Source of the DNA: Odiellus spinosus
Taxonomy: Eukaryota; Arthropoda; Arachnida; Opiliones; Phalangiidae
Length of the DNA stretch: 64,000 nucleotides
Assembly (NCBI GenBank): GCA_963920705.1
Contig: OY987231.1
Coordinates: 6,689,424 to 6,753,423, forward strand
Direction: 5' to 3'
The notes below the pieces were generated by a model. The model was not told where the DNA came from. It was given only the letters and a program-made list of their open reading frames with translations, and ran no database searches. Position 1 is the first letter of the stretch. Each line of letters opens with the position of its first letter. Positions 1 through 10,450 of this stretch are shown piece by piece. The translations under genes were made by a program, and so were the position numbers.

Positions 1-129
1 ACGATTATTTCCCTGAAATTTCCAGGTCCAAAACCACAGATTATATTAAGATGAACTATGAGAGATAGTCTCACTAAACAAGTCGCATTTCTGTCAGTAA
101 AATGGAGTAATAACATTGGGACACTCTAG

Positions 130-500
130 TCTATCCCATTTAGATCAAATATACCCAAACCTCAAATTTTCCTGAATTTCATTAATATTTTTAAGTTTCC
201 CTGAATTTCATTAATATTTTAAAGTTTCCCTGAATTTTTAGTCTTTAATTTATTTCCACCCACATTTACAGGTTTTTATGAATAGTGATTATTCCCAACT
301 CATTGGCAGTCATCACTACCTTGGGCACAACGCGATATAGTAGAGTAACAGGGTTGGCACAGTTTTTTCAGATTCAAATCCCTGACTTCCTCAGGTTTTC
401 CCAGACCTTTTCCAGGTTTTCCCTGACTTTTTCCAACGATTTATTCCTGACCGTTTTAGCTAATACTACCCAATTTTTAACCTTTTATTTTTTATGTAAT
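130..500. repeat. Dispersed 'CCTGA / TTTCC' repeat (family H), fragment
   Basis: The stretch repeats short phrases such as CCCTGAATTT and CCCTGACTTTTTCC. The same phrases, on either strand, recur at about 3300-3470, 6812-6900, 14120-14230, 16060-16320, 26540-26840, 27200-27470 and 27640-27715. It is an old interspersed repeat without coding content. The long 23-bp minisatellite at 30-31.5 kb is built from the same wording. No gene is seen between 1 and 1020. Confidence 0.6.
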
Positions 501-522
501 TGCGTTCGCCAAACCTTTTGCC

Positions 523-707
523 TAGGGGTCCGACACCCTTGAATTCGCTGTACACCTGAGTTCACCGAGTTTATGCACTGTCAAAGCTATAGCTTTGACA
601 GTGCATGGAGTTAGATCTCTTATGAACTCAGAGTTCAGTTTTGATAGTGCAAAGAGTTAAAAAATTTTGTACACCTGAGTTCGCGAGTGTCTGCCCTTTC
701 GCCTTTT
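523..707. repeat. Fold-back repeat, family D, copy 1
   Basis: A roughly 180-bp element whose two ends are related inverted copies: the left end has GGGGTC(A/C)GACACnCTTGAATTC and the right end GAACTCGCGA-GTGTCTG-type wording in the opposite sense. The interior carries GCACTGTCAAAGCT and its complement AGCTTTGACAGTGC. Related copies lie at 2738-2812 (half), 8598-8752 and 19917-20070. It is non-coding and MITE-like, with no clear target duplication. Confidence 0.6.
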
Positions 708-1021
708 GCACGGTCATAGCTTCAAATCTTTTCTGCAGACTGCAGATAATGATTGTAATTTCCTGGCTTTTTGAAAGATCTTTAAATTCCTGGACTTTTT
801 AAAATATCTTAAAATTCTCTGACTTTATATAGGGCTCATTTTTGGACTTATGTAGGAATTATAGGTTTTTATTTTTTTAAAAATAGGATATTATAGAATA
901 ATCTTGAAACTATAGGATATTATGGAAACTATAGGTTAGCCCCGTATTTAATTTTCCAGTTATACGGAAACTACTTCCTCGCAAACGCGATATCCACGGC
1001 TTAGTAGAATTTGTTTATAAA

Positions 1022-1606
1022 AGCTGCGTTCATACTGGCCATGGAATCGATTTAAAACGTTTCGCTAGAGTCGTGTGAACAGGAAGCCGGCTTTCTCGAA
1101 TCGATTTCTCGAAACTGCTTCGGAAACCAGTTTCATACCGATTCGGTTTCTACAACCGATATATGAAGCTACGATAAATCGATTTGGGAAGATAATGCGT
1201 GAACACGTGACGCTTAAAATGATTCCTGGCGATTTGAATATCGGTTTGATTTTACCGTTTCAAACCAATTAAGAAATGCTACATTGAATTAGTCTGAAAC
1301 CGTTAAGAGCTATAGCTACGGTCACACTAGCATTTCTTAATCGATTTGAAACGGTAAAATTAAACTGATATTCAAATCGCCAGGAATCGTTTAAAGCGTC
1401 ATGTGTTCACACATTTCCTTTATAAATCGATTTATTGTAGCTTCATCTATCGGTTATTGAAACCGAATCGGAATGAAACCGGTTCAGGAATCAGTTTCGA
1501 GAAATCGAATCAAATCGATTCGTGAAATGACAATTTTCCGTGCACGCGACTCTAGCGAAACGTTTTAAATCGATTCCAAGGCCTAGTAAGAACGCGGCTT
1601 ATATGA
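1022..1606. repeat. Two family A MITEs in inverted, head-to-head arrangement
   Basis: Two roughly 290-bp copies of one element face each other. The first runs in the opposite sense from GCGTTCATACTGGCC to about 1300. The second starts at the CTACGGTCACACTAG word near 1315 and ends with CCTAGTAAGAACGCGGCT. The body is rich in ATCGATTTGAAACGG and ATCGATTC words. Other copies lie at 14256-14650, 14985-15767 (interrupted), 22157-22445, 22590-23000 (diverged) and 43425-43722. Small open frames inside are incidental. Confidence 0.7.
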
Positions 1607-2737
1607 CATTTCAAGGAAATACGGAAAAATATAGTAAATGTTTGAAAATATAAGATATTATAGAAATTATAGGACCACTGGGCTGCCTGCCATTGGTTCG
1701 TGCCTTTAGAATGCGGGGTTTGGTGAGCAGCAGGAAAAAACTTTCACAGGAGCGCCCAGAGGACTCGCTAAAAACACTCGTTCTACCCCGTTAATGAAAA
1801 TACTGACAAACCCAGACGCATAAATCTAAAACTAAGACGGGCGAGTAACCTATCCCGTTCTCGAAGTACTCCTAGGTACAAGGATACCTCCCTCCGCGCC
1901 CAAAAAAAGACTCGGGAAGTCTGAACCAAAATCCGGGATATTTTTCTAGAAACTCATCATTTCATTGGCCATGACATTTTTTGTGGTTGGGGGGGGGGGG
2001 GATTCTTCATTGTCGCTAAAAAAAGTCGATTAGTAAATTGCGCCCGCTAATTCGAAAAACGAGGACTCCCAGGAATTAATTGTCTTGGCACTAAGGAATG
2101 CCGACATCACTAACAAGAACAAGATAATTCGGGCCTTGGAAGATACAATAGACGCCCTTTGAACACGATTTTTATCGAAACATCATCTAACTCCTTATTC
2201 TTTCTTAACAACTACACGCATTAGGACGTAGTCGTAAAGACAGCGAAATGATGTGTACTTTCGTCATCAGTTGCCTAAATCTAGAAGGAAACGGGGTTGA
2301 AAATAACCTGGAAATAGCGGTATCCGCTTTTTTTAGTCAAGGGCTCAAAGATTTTTTTAATTATTGAACAACAGTTCCTGCGTCAATGCAAAGATTTCGA
2401 AAATTTATTAGAAAACATTGAATGACGACCAAGAGCAATAAGGATCTTTTCTTATTGGACAACCAACCCCACCCCCGAAAATGAAAATGTTGCTGGACAA
2501 TCATTGAGGACCTACTTCCATAATTTTGCCATCCTGTATTTTACGCAGTTAAATTTTGAAGGCCTTTGTCAAGGTCGTTTCTCTAAATCAGTATTTGGGA
2601 CCGAAAACTATCACCGCGCCGCCCTGTCGGTAGCTGTTGAAAACCCATGATGTTTATCGAGTTTAAATCGTGGCTACATACTGGATTCTGGAATCAACCT
2701 TGGATTAATTAATAGGCACTATTAATTAATCCATGGA
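1607..2737. other. Non-coding stretch, nothing recognised
   Basis: No open frame with coding character and no strong repeat was found. There is a G-run at about 1987-2000 and scattered pyrimidine tracts. Confidence 0.5.
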
Positions 2738-2812
2738 GGGGGCAGACACTCGCGAACTCAGGTGTACAAAATTTTTGAACTTTTGCACTATCAAAGCTTG
2801 ATGTAAACTGTC
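2738..2812. repeat. Family D fold-back repeat, half copy
   Basis: The segment reads GGGGGCAGACACTCGCGAAC, then AGGTGTACAAAATTTTTGAAC, matching one arm of family D. The second arm is missing. Confidence 0.55.
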
Positions 2813-2999
2813 AAGCGAGAAACCTCCAACCCAGGCCTTCTATTCCTCTTCTTTCTACTCTCTATGGAATAGCGATCCTAGCGTCGAAAATCTTAGCTTC
2901 CATCCCCATAAAATGGTTGAAGTACGGATTTTGACGTAAAATTTCATCAACGAGTCTACATATACTTTATTTTTCTTCAACACCAATCCGTCAAATATC

Positions 3000-3230
3000 C
3001 AGGAACGGAAATTTTCTTATTGGACAATTTCCCAGTAGCCCCATTCACAAATTTATATGACATTTTAAAAAGGTTATCCGAGATTGTCAAATTACCTGTA
3101 AGAGCAAGTAGTTTTTTGTCTATCTTATAAGATAAATGTCCAGTGACCCCTTCTCGAAAAACACAAGTTATGGGACATTTGGAAAATATAACTGACAATG
3201 TCCAGTGTCCTGTGCTTATTTCTGTCTCTG
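3000..3230. mobile_element. Non-autonomous hAT-like MITE, copy 1
   Basis: The element begins CAGGAACGGAAAT and ends ATTTCTGTCTCTG, imperfect inverted termini. It is flanked on both sides by the same 8 bases, CAAATATC, a hAT-type target-site duplication. The interior alternates TTATTGGACA and GTCCAGT phrases. Two better-preserved copies lie at 9288-9525 and 10148-10385. It has no coding capacity, so it must have moved in trans by a hAT transposase not seen in this window. Confidence 0.85.
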
Positions 3231-3299
3231 CAAATATCATTAGTATATAAATCGATAAACAGAAGTAGGATATTCCAAGAGACATTGACAGATCGATTT

Positions 3300-3470
3300 A
3301 TGATTTTAATTATGATTTTTCATGATATTTTCCCTGTTTCCCAGATTTGTAAGAATACTGTACCATAAATATCCCTGATTCATGTCAAATCTTTAAGAGT
3401 TTCCCTGATTTTTGCCAAGGTTCAAATTCCATGATATTTCTGGTTTGTATGAACCCTGCCATTTGATTTT
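3300..3470. repeat. Family H dispersed repeat fragment
   Basis: The fragment carries TTTCCCTGTTTCCCAGATTT and AGAGTTTCCCTGATTTT phrases typical of family H. It is non-coding. Confidence 0.5.
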
Positions 3471-4369
3471 CAGAATCAGTAACATGATCACTTTAAAAAA
3501 GAGTGCATGAAAATGTTTCCCGCGTTTGACGTCAGAAGGGATTATTTTCTTTTCCGGTTTACGTAAGAATTAAAAGAAAGAAAAATTCGTTTCTTTCGTT
3601 AAAGTGATAATAAAAATAAACCTCAAATATGACTTTTAAGACTTTTGAAGGAAAATCTCATTTTTTAAAAGGAATAAAAATGCATTTACGGTAATTTATC
3701 TATTTGTTTTGGGGAGTCAATTATTTGACGCTTGTTAGTCAAGCTGAGTAGTACGTAATGGGGGTATATAATGATGAAACGGTAATTAAGGAAGACTGCC
3801 TTCGTTTAACGTCTGGGCGTGTTTCTAGTTTGTACTAAATAGGAGGACATTTTTCGAATTAAGCCTTCTAGAAAGAAATATTTGTCTCCGTCTTTGGCAC
3901 GAGGCCGAAGGAGGTCATTCTAAGAAACATTTTTCAAAGTAAACTATCTACGAAGCTCAGTCTTTGAGGGGGAAAAACCTTTTCATTTAAAACAAAACAT
4001 TCTAGTCTCCTTGAAATTAGAATACGAACACAGTTTAAACTATAACATTTCTCGTAAATCAAAAGATTAATTTAGGGTACCGAAAAACTTCCCTAGCTTT
4101 TCAGAATTTTCAATAATCTGTGAAAGCTTCCTTCACTGATTCAAATACTTAACCATAATTTCCTTACTTACGCTTAATTTTACCAGGATGCTCAACTTTT
4201 CTCTTACCCCTTTGATCTCTAATTATAAACCTTTATGATGAAATTTGTTTCGGCTCTACTTTAATTCTCTAATATGATCGAATACCCACGTAATTATCGA
4301 TAATTTGAAATGAATTGTTTTACACTAAAAGCAAATATGTAAAAGAGACAATACTTAGAGCTCACCTTG
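3471..4369. other. Non-coding AT-rich stretch
   Basis: No feature is recognised. There is no long frame, no fold-back and no tandem array. Confidence 0.4.
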
Positions 4370-4640
4370 TTGGGTTTCTAGAGGTCTTGAAAGTTGAAGG
4401 TTGCCATTGAACGAGTCTAAAGAAGCTGGAGCAAACGTAAGATTCCAATTTAAAGGTGGTAAAGATTCCAATCATCTTCAGATTCTTCTGGATTTTGGTG
4501 ACATTTAATAGCCCACTTATTAAAAAAACAATGAAACTTTAGTTTCAAAATTGTAAACGGATGAAAACGTTAAATTTGAACATACTCAATATGCAACGTC
4601 GGCGTCGCTATCGATCCCGCGATTCCCACCATTGCAGAAC
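4370..4640 (-). other. Possible exons of an unrecognised minus-strand gene
   Basis: On the minus strand, about 4370-4434 reads as a possible internal exon: an acceptor ending GCTCCAG, an open stretch of about 21 codons and the good donor CAAG|GTGAGC. Upstream, about 4580-4640 holds a GC-richer open stretch starting ATGGTGGGAATCGCG with a GTATGT donor near 4582, preceded by ATTTTAG. The phases can be joined through the C that opens the second piece. Neither protein piece resembles a family I know and no further exons were found. The splice sites could be chance. Confidence 0.2.
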
Positions 4641-5532
4641 GTTAGACCTAAAACTAGGCTTAGCGACCAATTATAATATTCAATTCAAACACTCGATTTA
4701 AAAAAAAAACTTATTTGCGGCAAATAGATTTCACACCGTGGCATACATAAGTTCCCGGCTTCATTATCTCGCATTAAAAAGTCAAATGAATAAGTTTAGC
4801 AAGTTTAATTCAATAAATTTTACTTCGAATAAATACCGCGTCGTCCATCGTCCTCTCCTACCGTCGTCGATCAGTCAGAAAGAGACGCATTCAAAATTCT
4901 GGCCAATAACACCGGTGTCGCGACGTACATATATTGATATTATCTTTTTCAGACCTTACTATAATTTTTTTTCCCTTTGGAGCAGTATTAAAATATCTAC
5001 ATTGACTGAAACGGGTCTACGATACTAATCACTTTTTTTTAAACTGTATACTCTACAGCAATCCCTTTTGGGCCCTGAGCGGATGTGATAAATCAGTTCT
5101 ACGAGACGACAACGTGTGGAGAAGGGAGTACTTAGGGAACAGGAAGGACTGACCTATTACGGACATTCAACAACACTCCCCGGGGCCGAGGGACCTGTAG
5201 GTCCAACAGCCAAACAGGCTCCGACACACCGTATTACGGGAGCGTGCCACACTCCCGGTCATTGGCAGCACTCCCTGGAGTCAAGGGACCCTGGGCTAGA
5301 ACAAGGCGTCTGTGTATAATTCGTACCCAAGTACCGCATAAAGAGAAGTAGACGACGCGAGACAAATGATGAGGGCAGAAAAAAGCTTTATACATGATTC
5401 AAACTTAAGAGGGAAAATGCAAGGTTTCGACTTTCGAGAATCGAGACCTCTAGCTGTTTGACATGAGTGATGAACATAACCATTTAATGGACTTTTCCCT
5501 TCCTTATGTCAGTCAGGCAAACAGCATAATTA
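4641..5532. other. Unassigned stretch with a GC-rich island
   Basis: Most of this is AT-rich and featureless. The part from 5100 to 5330 is clearly GC-richer and holds two loosely repeated halves, each with TATTACGG and later GGGACC/CCTG words. A 67-codon open frame at 5116-5319 follows from that composition. I see no splice sites or family resemblance that would make it a gene. Confidence 0.35.
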
Positions 5533-6131
5533 GCAGACGACAAAAACTCCCATCTCAATTATAAACTTTAACCTCAAAATCAGGTTCATATTAAGAATAA
5601 TCTATTTCATTTCTCACTACATGTATCATTAAGAGTGAATCAGGAGTAATTTTATTACAATCGTCATAGTCTACTTAATGGGGACCACTTTCATCCCTTT
5701 TATTGACAGACTCAAAGCTTACCTAACCAAGAAGGATCAGATAAGGAGAGGAAATGTGGGGACGGCGCGGTTCCTACTGCGTCGGCCTAAACTCCCACTC
5801 TGGGAGAACGGGGGTAGAGACGTTTCGTGGTAAAATGTTGTCACCTGGGTAAAACGAATCCTTTATGAGACGCGCTAGCTAGCGACCACGTGACAACAGT
5901 TTACCTCGAGAATTTCCTATCCCCCCTTTCCACCCGAGTGGGAGGTTGGCTCTTCTCTCTCTAACTCAACGCAGCCTCACATTTCCTCTCCTTATCTGAT
6001 CCTTCTTGACCTAACTTAGGTTCTTGAGAAGCATGCGTTCTAAAGGCCTTATCTGCTCATAAATGTACCCCTTTAAAATGCTCTTCCCTTACGCACGCAG
6101 ACTACAAGTTGTTGTGGAAGACGTCGTCTGC
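5533..6131. mobile_element. MITE with GCAGACGAC termini, interrupted by a second MITE
   Basis: The element starts GCAGACGACAAAAAC and ends GACGTCGTCTGC, short inverted ends flanked by TA on both sides. The last 90 bases (TATCTGCT, CTTTAAAAT, CTTACGCAC words before the terminus) match the end of a second copy at 25764-26051. A different 281-bp element is inserted at 5728-6008. Without it, this copy would be about 310 bp, close to the 288 bp of the other copy. It is non-coding. Confidence 0.75.
5728..6008. mobile_element. MITE with perfect 31-bp terminal inverted repeats, nested in the element above
   Basis: The left end begins CAAGAAGGATCAGATAAGG and continues to GAAATGTG at 5758. The right end, 5978-6008, is its exact reverse complement over 31 bases. 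The 7-base word ACCTAAC flanks it at 5721-5727 and 6009-6015, a probable target duplication. The interior is unrelated to the host element and has no open frame. Perfect termini suggest a fairly young insertion. Confidence 0.85.
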
Positions 6132-7040
6132 TATACTACAAAAAGGAGGCTACTCAGGCTACTTTAAAGGGAATTTCGAAATCGCAAATAGTCCCTTTAA
6201 TAAGAGACGACCTCTAGCTTACAACCCCTGAGGAAACCTTGCATAGATTGAGGGTATCAAGTCATATGGTTTCATTCTTAAGTCCGGTGGATCCCTTTGA
6301 CAGCCCCTAGATAATCCAGGAAGAGAAGTCACTCTTGGTAATCTGGTGGAAGACTAGAACTAGACTACTTTCCTGGATCTCCTGTTGTAGTTATTCGATA
6401 CTTTGGAATATGTATAAGTGTATAAAACCCCTCTAGTTAATTAATAAACCAGTCTAAAGGTTTAACTGCCATAGTTTATTTATTGACAACATTTATATAT
6501 TACAATCTTCATGCTCTGATTTTAATTAAATAGCCGAAACATGATCTCAGGTTCTGATTTTACTTCAGAAACACGATGCTAGGTTCCGATTTAACTTCAG
6601 AATGTAAACTTTGGGTTCAGATTTAACCTAGGAGGCACAAGATTGCGAGGATAAACACCAGAGTCTAAAATGTCTTTTATAAACACCAAATCAGTTGAAA
6701 CTTGGAACACAGAGTTGGTTCTCTCATTGGACCTAATTTTCTCATTCGTTTCTTTTCCCAAGCAGCTTTTTTTGTTGTTCAAACTCTTCGTACATGGCCT
6801 GGTTCGTACAAAATTTTGGAAGTTTATTCCCTGACTTTTCCAGGTTTTCCCTAACCATTTCTAAATAATTTCCCTGACCAATTTTAATTTTTTACATGAA
6901 TTTATTCTTATGGAAGAGTTCTCGGCAATTCTCACTTTTTACGTGACATAGTTTATCAATCAGGGTCGATAGTATATTCAGAATATGTGAAAAAATTTCT
7001 TTACGCAAAGATTTTCAGAGTATAATAATTATGTTAAAAT
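6132..7040. other. Non-coding stretch with a family H fragment
   Basis: No gene is seen. Three loose direct repeats of a GATTTnACTTCAGAA phrase occur at about 6520-6640, and a family H fragment (CCTGACTTTTCCAGG) at 6812-6900. Confidence 0.4.
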
Positions 7041-7049
7041 TTATTGGTC

Positions 7050-7720
7050 AAGTTTCGAATCTGGAACTTCTTTTGGTGGTTTTATGTTGGTTTTGAGGTC
7101 CTATTTCCATTAAAGCGAGTTGAGTCCGATCAGTTCATTAGTTTTGTCAAAATAAAATATTTAAAATCCGGATTCCCCATTATAAAAACCCATAGGGCGA
7201 TGATAATGTATTATTTTGAGTATCTAATTCATTCTGACCGGGTTTTTTCCTCGTAATTAGTTACGTAAATCATAATTACTTCGTTTAATTGTCTTTAAAC
7301 GAGAAAAAATCCGGGTAAAATCAACCAAATAATTCAAATAAAGCATTAATTGGAACCCTATGGAGATTAACATGCGAAATCTGAATTTAAATTATTTTAA
7401 TTTGACAAAACGGATTGGTCCGAACTCGCTTTAATGGAAGTAGGACCCCAAAATCAACCGAAATCCATCAAAAGAAGTTATAGATTCGAAACTTTATTTT
7501 TAGCCATTTTCGAAAAAAAACAAAAAACTGAAAAAAGGGAGAATGAAATTTTGTGATTTTTCGCGGAGTTCAACAATAGGAAAAAAAAAGTTTCGAATCT
7601 GAAACTTTTTTTGTTGGATTTCGGTTGGTTTTGGGGTCCTCTTTACATTAAAGCGAGTTGAGTGCGATCAGTTCATTCATTTTGTCAAAATACAATGTAT
7701 AAAATCCAGATTCGCCATGT
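7050..7720. repeat. Three copies of a 130-bp repeat in +, -, + order
   Basis: The phrase TTTCGAATCTGGAACTTCTT, followed by TTAAAGCGAGTTGAG and ATCAGTTCATT, appears at about 7055-7190, in inverted form at about 7376-7495, and again direct at about 7588-7715. The first two form a large fold-back with a spacer of about 190 bp. The third may be a solo arm of another copy. It is non-coding and its family is unknown. Confidence 0.6.
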
Positions 7721-8597
7721 TAAATTTCCATACCTTTAAATTATGCAAAATTAAATATAATTTACTGAATATGGTTTCACTTTTTAATAGGTAATAAAGG
7801 TCAGCGGTGATCAATTTTCGATCTCGTTTGAGTTTCAAATTATATTTGGTTTTAATGATTAATTAAATCACGATTAGAGGATAATATTAATCATAGTTTT
7901 ACGTAGCGTCTAAAAACAAAATATTTAAAATCCTTGAAGTATAAGGGTCAATCCATGTGAATTCGACTTTAGGAAAAAAAGGGCCTATTTTTAAATTTCA
8001 AGCCTCATTTTTCTACGGATACATAAGCGGAAGAAACTAATATTTACCGCCTTTCAAAGTATTAATTTTTTATCATGGGTTATTGAAGCAATTTCAAAAA
8101 GATTCTTGGGTACTTGGGTATTTAGAAACATTACATTTCCCCGTAATTGGCCAGGATTTTACCTAATCCTAGAGGTAGCTAGCTCTGAAGTCATATTTAC
8201 CAAGACTTCGATTTAGACTAAGCAATGGAATATGTAGTTAATTACCATTGGTTTTTAACTGTAATTGAAATTTGACTATCCTAGTTTTGACCAGTTTAAG
8301 ATACGTTTACATATGAATTTTTTCGACCAAACTTTAATTTGACTGTAGCCTAATCTTTTTCATAGATTGTTCTCAGTTTAGTTTCGCTTGTGAAGTTGTT
8401 AGCTTTGCTATTTATTTGTAACTTTAATCAAATTTGCACACTATTAACACTTTTAAGAAATGGCGATTTTGGGAATTATTTCTAAAGCAAGATATTTTGA
8501 CTTTTTGAGCCAATTTTATTTCGGGTGAGGGCGAAACAGTTTCAAGATTACATTTAATTAGTTTAAGTTACATTGTTTTCGTGATACCGGACTCATC
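7721..8597. repeat. AT-rich DNA with one arm of fold-back family N
   Basis: Bases 7945-8080 carry AGGGTCAATCCATGTGAATT, a GGCCTATTTTTAAATTTCAA block and TTTTTCTACGGATACATAAG. The same blocks form both arms of the fold-back at 32325-32945. Only one arm is present here. The rest of the stretch has nothing recognisable. Confidence 0.5.
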
Positions 8598-8752
8598 GCG
8601 AGGGGGAAGAAACTCGCGAACTCAGGTGTATAAAATTTTTGATCTCTTTGCACTATCAAAGCTGAACTCAGCGTTCATAAGAGTTCGGACTCCATGCACT
8701 GTCAAAGCTGAATTCGGGTGTACAGCAAATTCAAGAGTGTCAGACCCCTCGG
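8598..8752. repeat. Fold-back repeat, family D, copy 3
   Basis: The copy runs from AACTCGCGAACTCAGGTGTA through GCACTATCAAAGCTGAACTC to GAGTGTCAGACCCCTCGG. It is in the opposite sense to copy 1 and its two arms can pair. The 83-codon open frame across it is incidental. Confidence 0.65.
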
Positions 8753-9287
8753 CTCATCGTACCACTTTAAAGTCATTTAAATATAATAATTATCGCGTAG
8801 GTTTAGTGAATTATCGTTATGAATTGCATTGACAGAAACCAATATATTTTTAAGTATGGTTTAAAAATTCCAAAAACTAAATTCTTTTTTGAATATTTCT
8901 TAATTATATTCTTTAATTTGCTGTTTTTTTTTGGGCTGAATATTGTCGAAATTTTCACGAGTAATGAAGTCACCAATATAACCAATTAAACACGAAATTA
9001 AATTTTCGTATTCAGGGTTCATAAAAAATTGTAAAACTTGGAAATTTTATCGAATGTTTAAAGAAAATTACGAAAAATCGGTAATTTTTGATAATATTGC
9101 AGGGAAATAGGTAAATTTGAGTTACGAATACATTTTCGCCAATAAATTGTAAACGAAAGCTATGTCATAACAGGCATTTCTACTTTTAAAACTATTAGGA
9201 TGGAAACTTAGGATATTTTATAGTGCATATGAACGCGGTATAATCATGGAGCCTCTAACACAGAAAACTGTGGTAACGTCCCCCTTT
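8753..9287. other. Non-coding AT-rich stretch
   Basis: No feature is recognised. The only open frames are short and low-complexity. Confidence 0.4.
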
Positions 9288-9525
9288 CAGGGACGGAAAT
9301 AAGAAATTTTTCTTATTGGACAAATGTCCAGTAACCCCCCTTTAAAATTCAAAAGTTATCGGACATTTAAAAAAATTACCGGACAATGCTACATTTCCTG
9401 TATTAAAAAGTACTTTTTTTTATCGGACATCTGTCCAGTGACCCCTCTTAAAAATAAAAAGTTATCGGACATTTGGAAAATTTATCGGACAAATGACCAG
9501 TGACTTGTGCTTATTTCCGTCCCTG
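9288..9525. mobile_element. Non-autonomous hAT-like MITE, copy 2
   Basis: The termini are CAGGGACGGAAATAAG at the left and the exact reverse complement at the right. The 8-base target duplication CCCCCTTT abuts both ends. The interior holds two half-unit repeats, each with TTATCGGACATTT and GACAAATG(T/A)CCAGT words, suggesting internal duplication. There is no open frame. It is close in sequence to the copy at 10148-10385. Confidence 0.9.
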
Positions 9526-10147
9526 CCCCCTTTAGCTTCGAGCAGTGCTAAGGAAATTTAGAAATTGTGCAAAAAAGAGGCATAAATTTCGAACGATGTG
9601 GTAGATTGGATAAGTTTGACGTTAATAGCGTTCGTATATTCCCTGCATTTTGTTGGAGGAAAACAGATTATAGAGAAACAAATGAGTATAAAGTAAGAAT
9701 GCCTTTAGTACCGTTTAAATATCAGTTTCCCCGATTTTTCGCACCCCGAAGCAAAAAGAAGTCTCCCTTTCGCTATAGGAGACAACATTCCTTGAATAGA
9801 TTTATTATCTCTTTATCTATTTGATTAGGTACAAATAAGAGACATCACAAACTAGACTAGAAAGAAAAAAAATTAAGCCTTGGAAAGCAGACGACATTTT
9901 CGTCGACAATATATGACGTCAAAGATAGTTTACATGGGTTCGGTATGACCGACAGGCAAAAACCAATAATAGGTACCTTTTTTGTCTAGGGGGAGACTAC
10001 GAGCTACCACTCCCTGTATTAAAGGCTCCATGGTAAAATAACCAGGGAGTTTTAGTGGCTGCGTTCAGCTAGCGACTAGCACCAAAGCTTGGCTACCGAA
10101 ATCATCGGTTCGTCGTTGAATGGAAATTCTGTTTTCCTGTTTATAGC
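9526..10147. other. Unassigned stretch between two hAT-like MITEs
   Basis: An 85-codon open frame at 9567-9824 (+) shows no known family, signal or splice context. A GCAGACGAC word near 9888 matches the terminus of the MITE at 5533-6131, but no matching second end was found. Confidence 0.3.
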
Positions 10148-10385
10148 CAGGGACGGAAATAAAAAAAAATTCTTATGGGACAAATGTCCAGTAACCCCTT
10201 TTTAAAATTCAAAAGTTATCGGACATTTAACAAAATTACCGGACAATGCTACATTTCCTGTATTGAAAAATAGTTTTTTTTATCGGACATTTGTCCAGTG
10301 ACCCCCTCTTAATAATAAAAGTTATCGGTCATTTGGAAAATTTATCGGACAAATGACCATTGACTTGTGCTTATTTCCGTCCCTG
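10148..10385. mobile_element. Non-autonomous hAT-like MITE, copy 3
   Basis: It has CAGGGACGGAAATAA at the left, CTTATTTCCGTCCCTG at the right and the 8-base duplication TTTATAGC on both sides. It is the same length as copy 2. It landed at the edge of the long hairpin at 10390-10450, whose TTTATAGC shoulder supplied the target site. Confidence 0.9.
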
Positions 10386-10389
10386 TTTA

Positions 10390-10450
10390 TAGCCTCCTCG
10401 TTCACGCGCTTCCGGGGCGCTCGCTCTATAGCGCGTGATCGAGGAGGCTA
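10390..10450. repeat. 21-bp inverted repeat with a 19-base loop
   Basis: TAGCCTCCTCGTTCACGCGC plus T at 10390-10410 pairs with AGCGCGTGATCGAGGAGGCTA at 10430-10450 with one mismatch. The hairpin is GC-rich in an AT-rich region and would be very stable. It may be a tiny palindromic element or a structured RNA; nothing decides between these. Confidence 0.7.

Noticed and set aside
9567-9824. 85-codon plus-strand frame
   Set aside because: No start context, splice sites, composition or family resemblance to support a gene.
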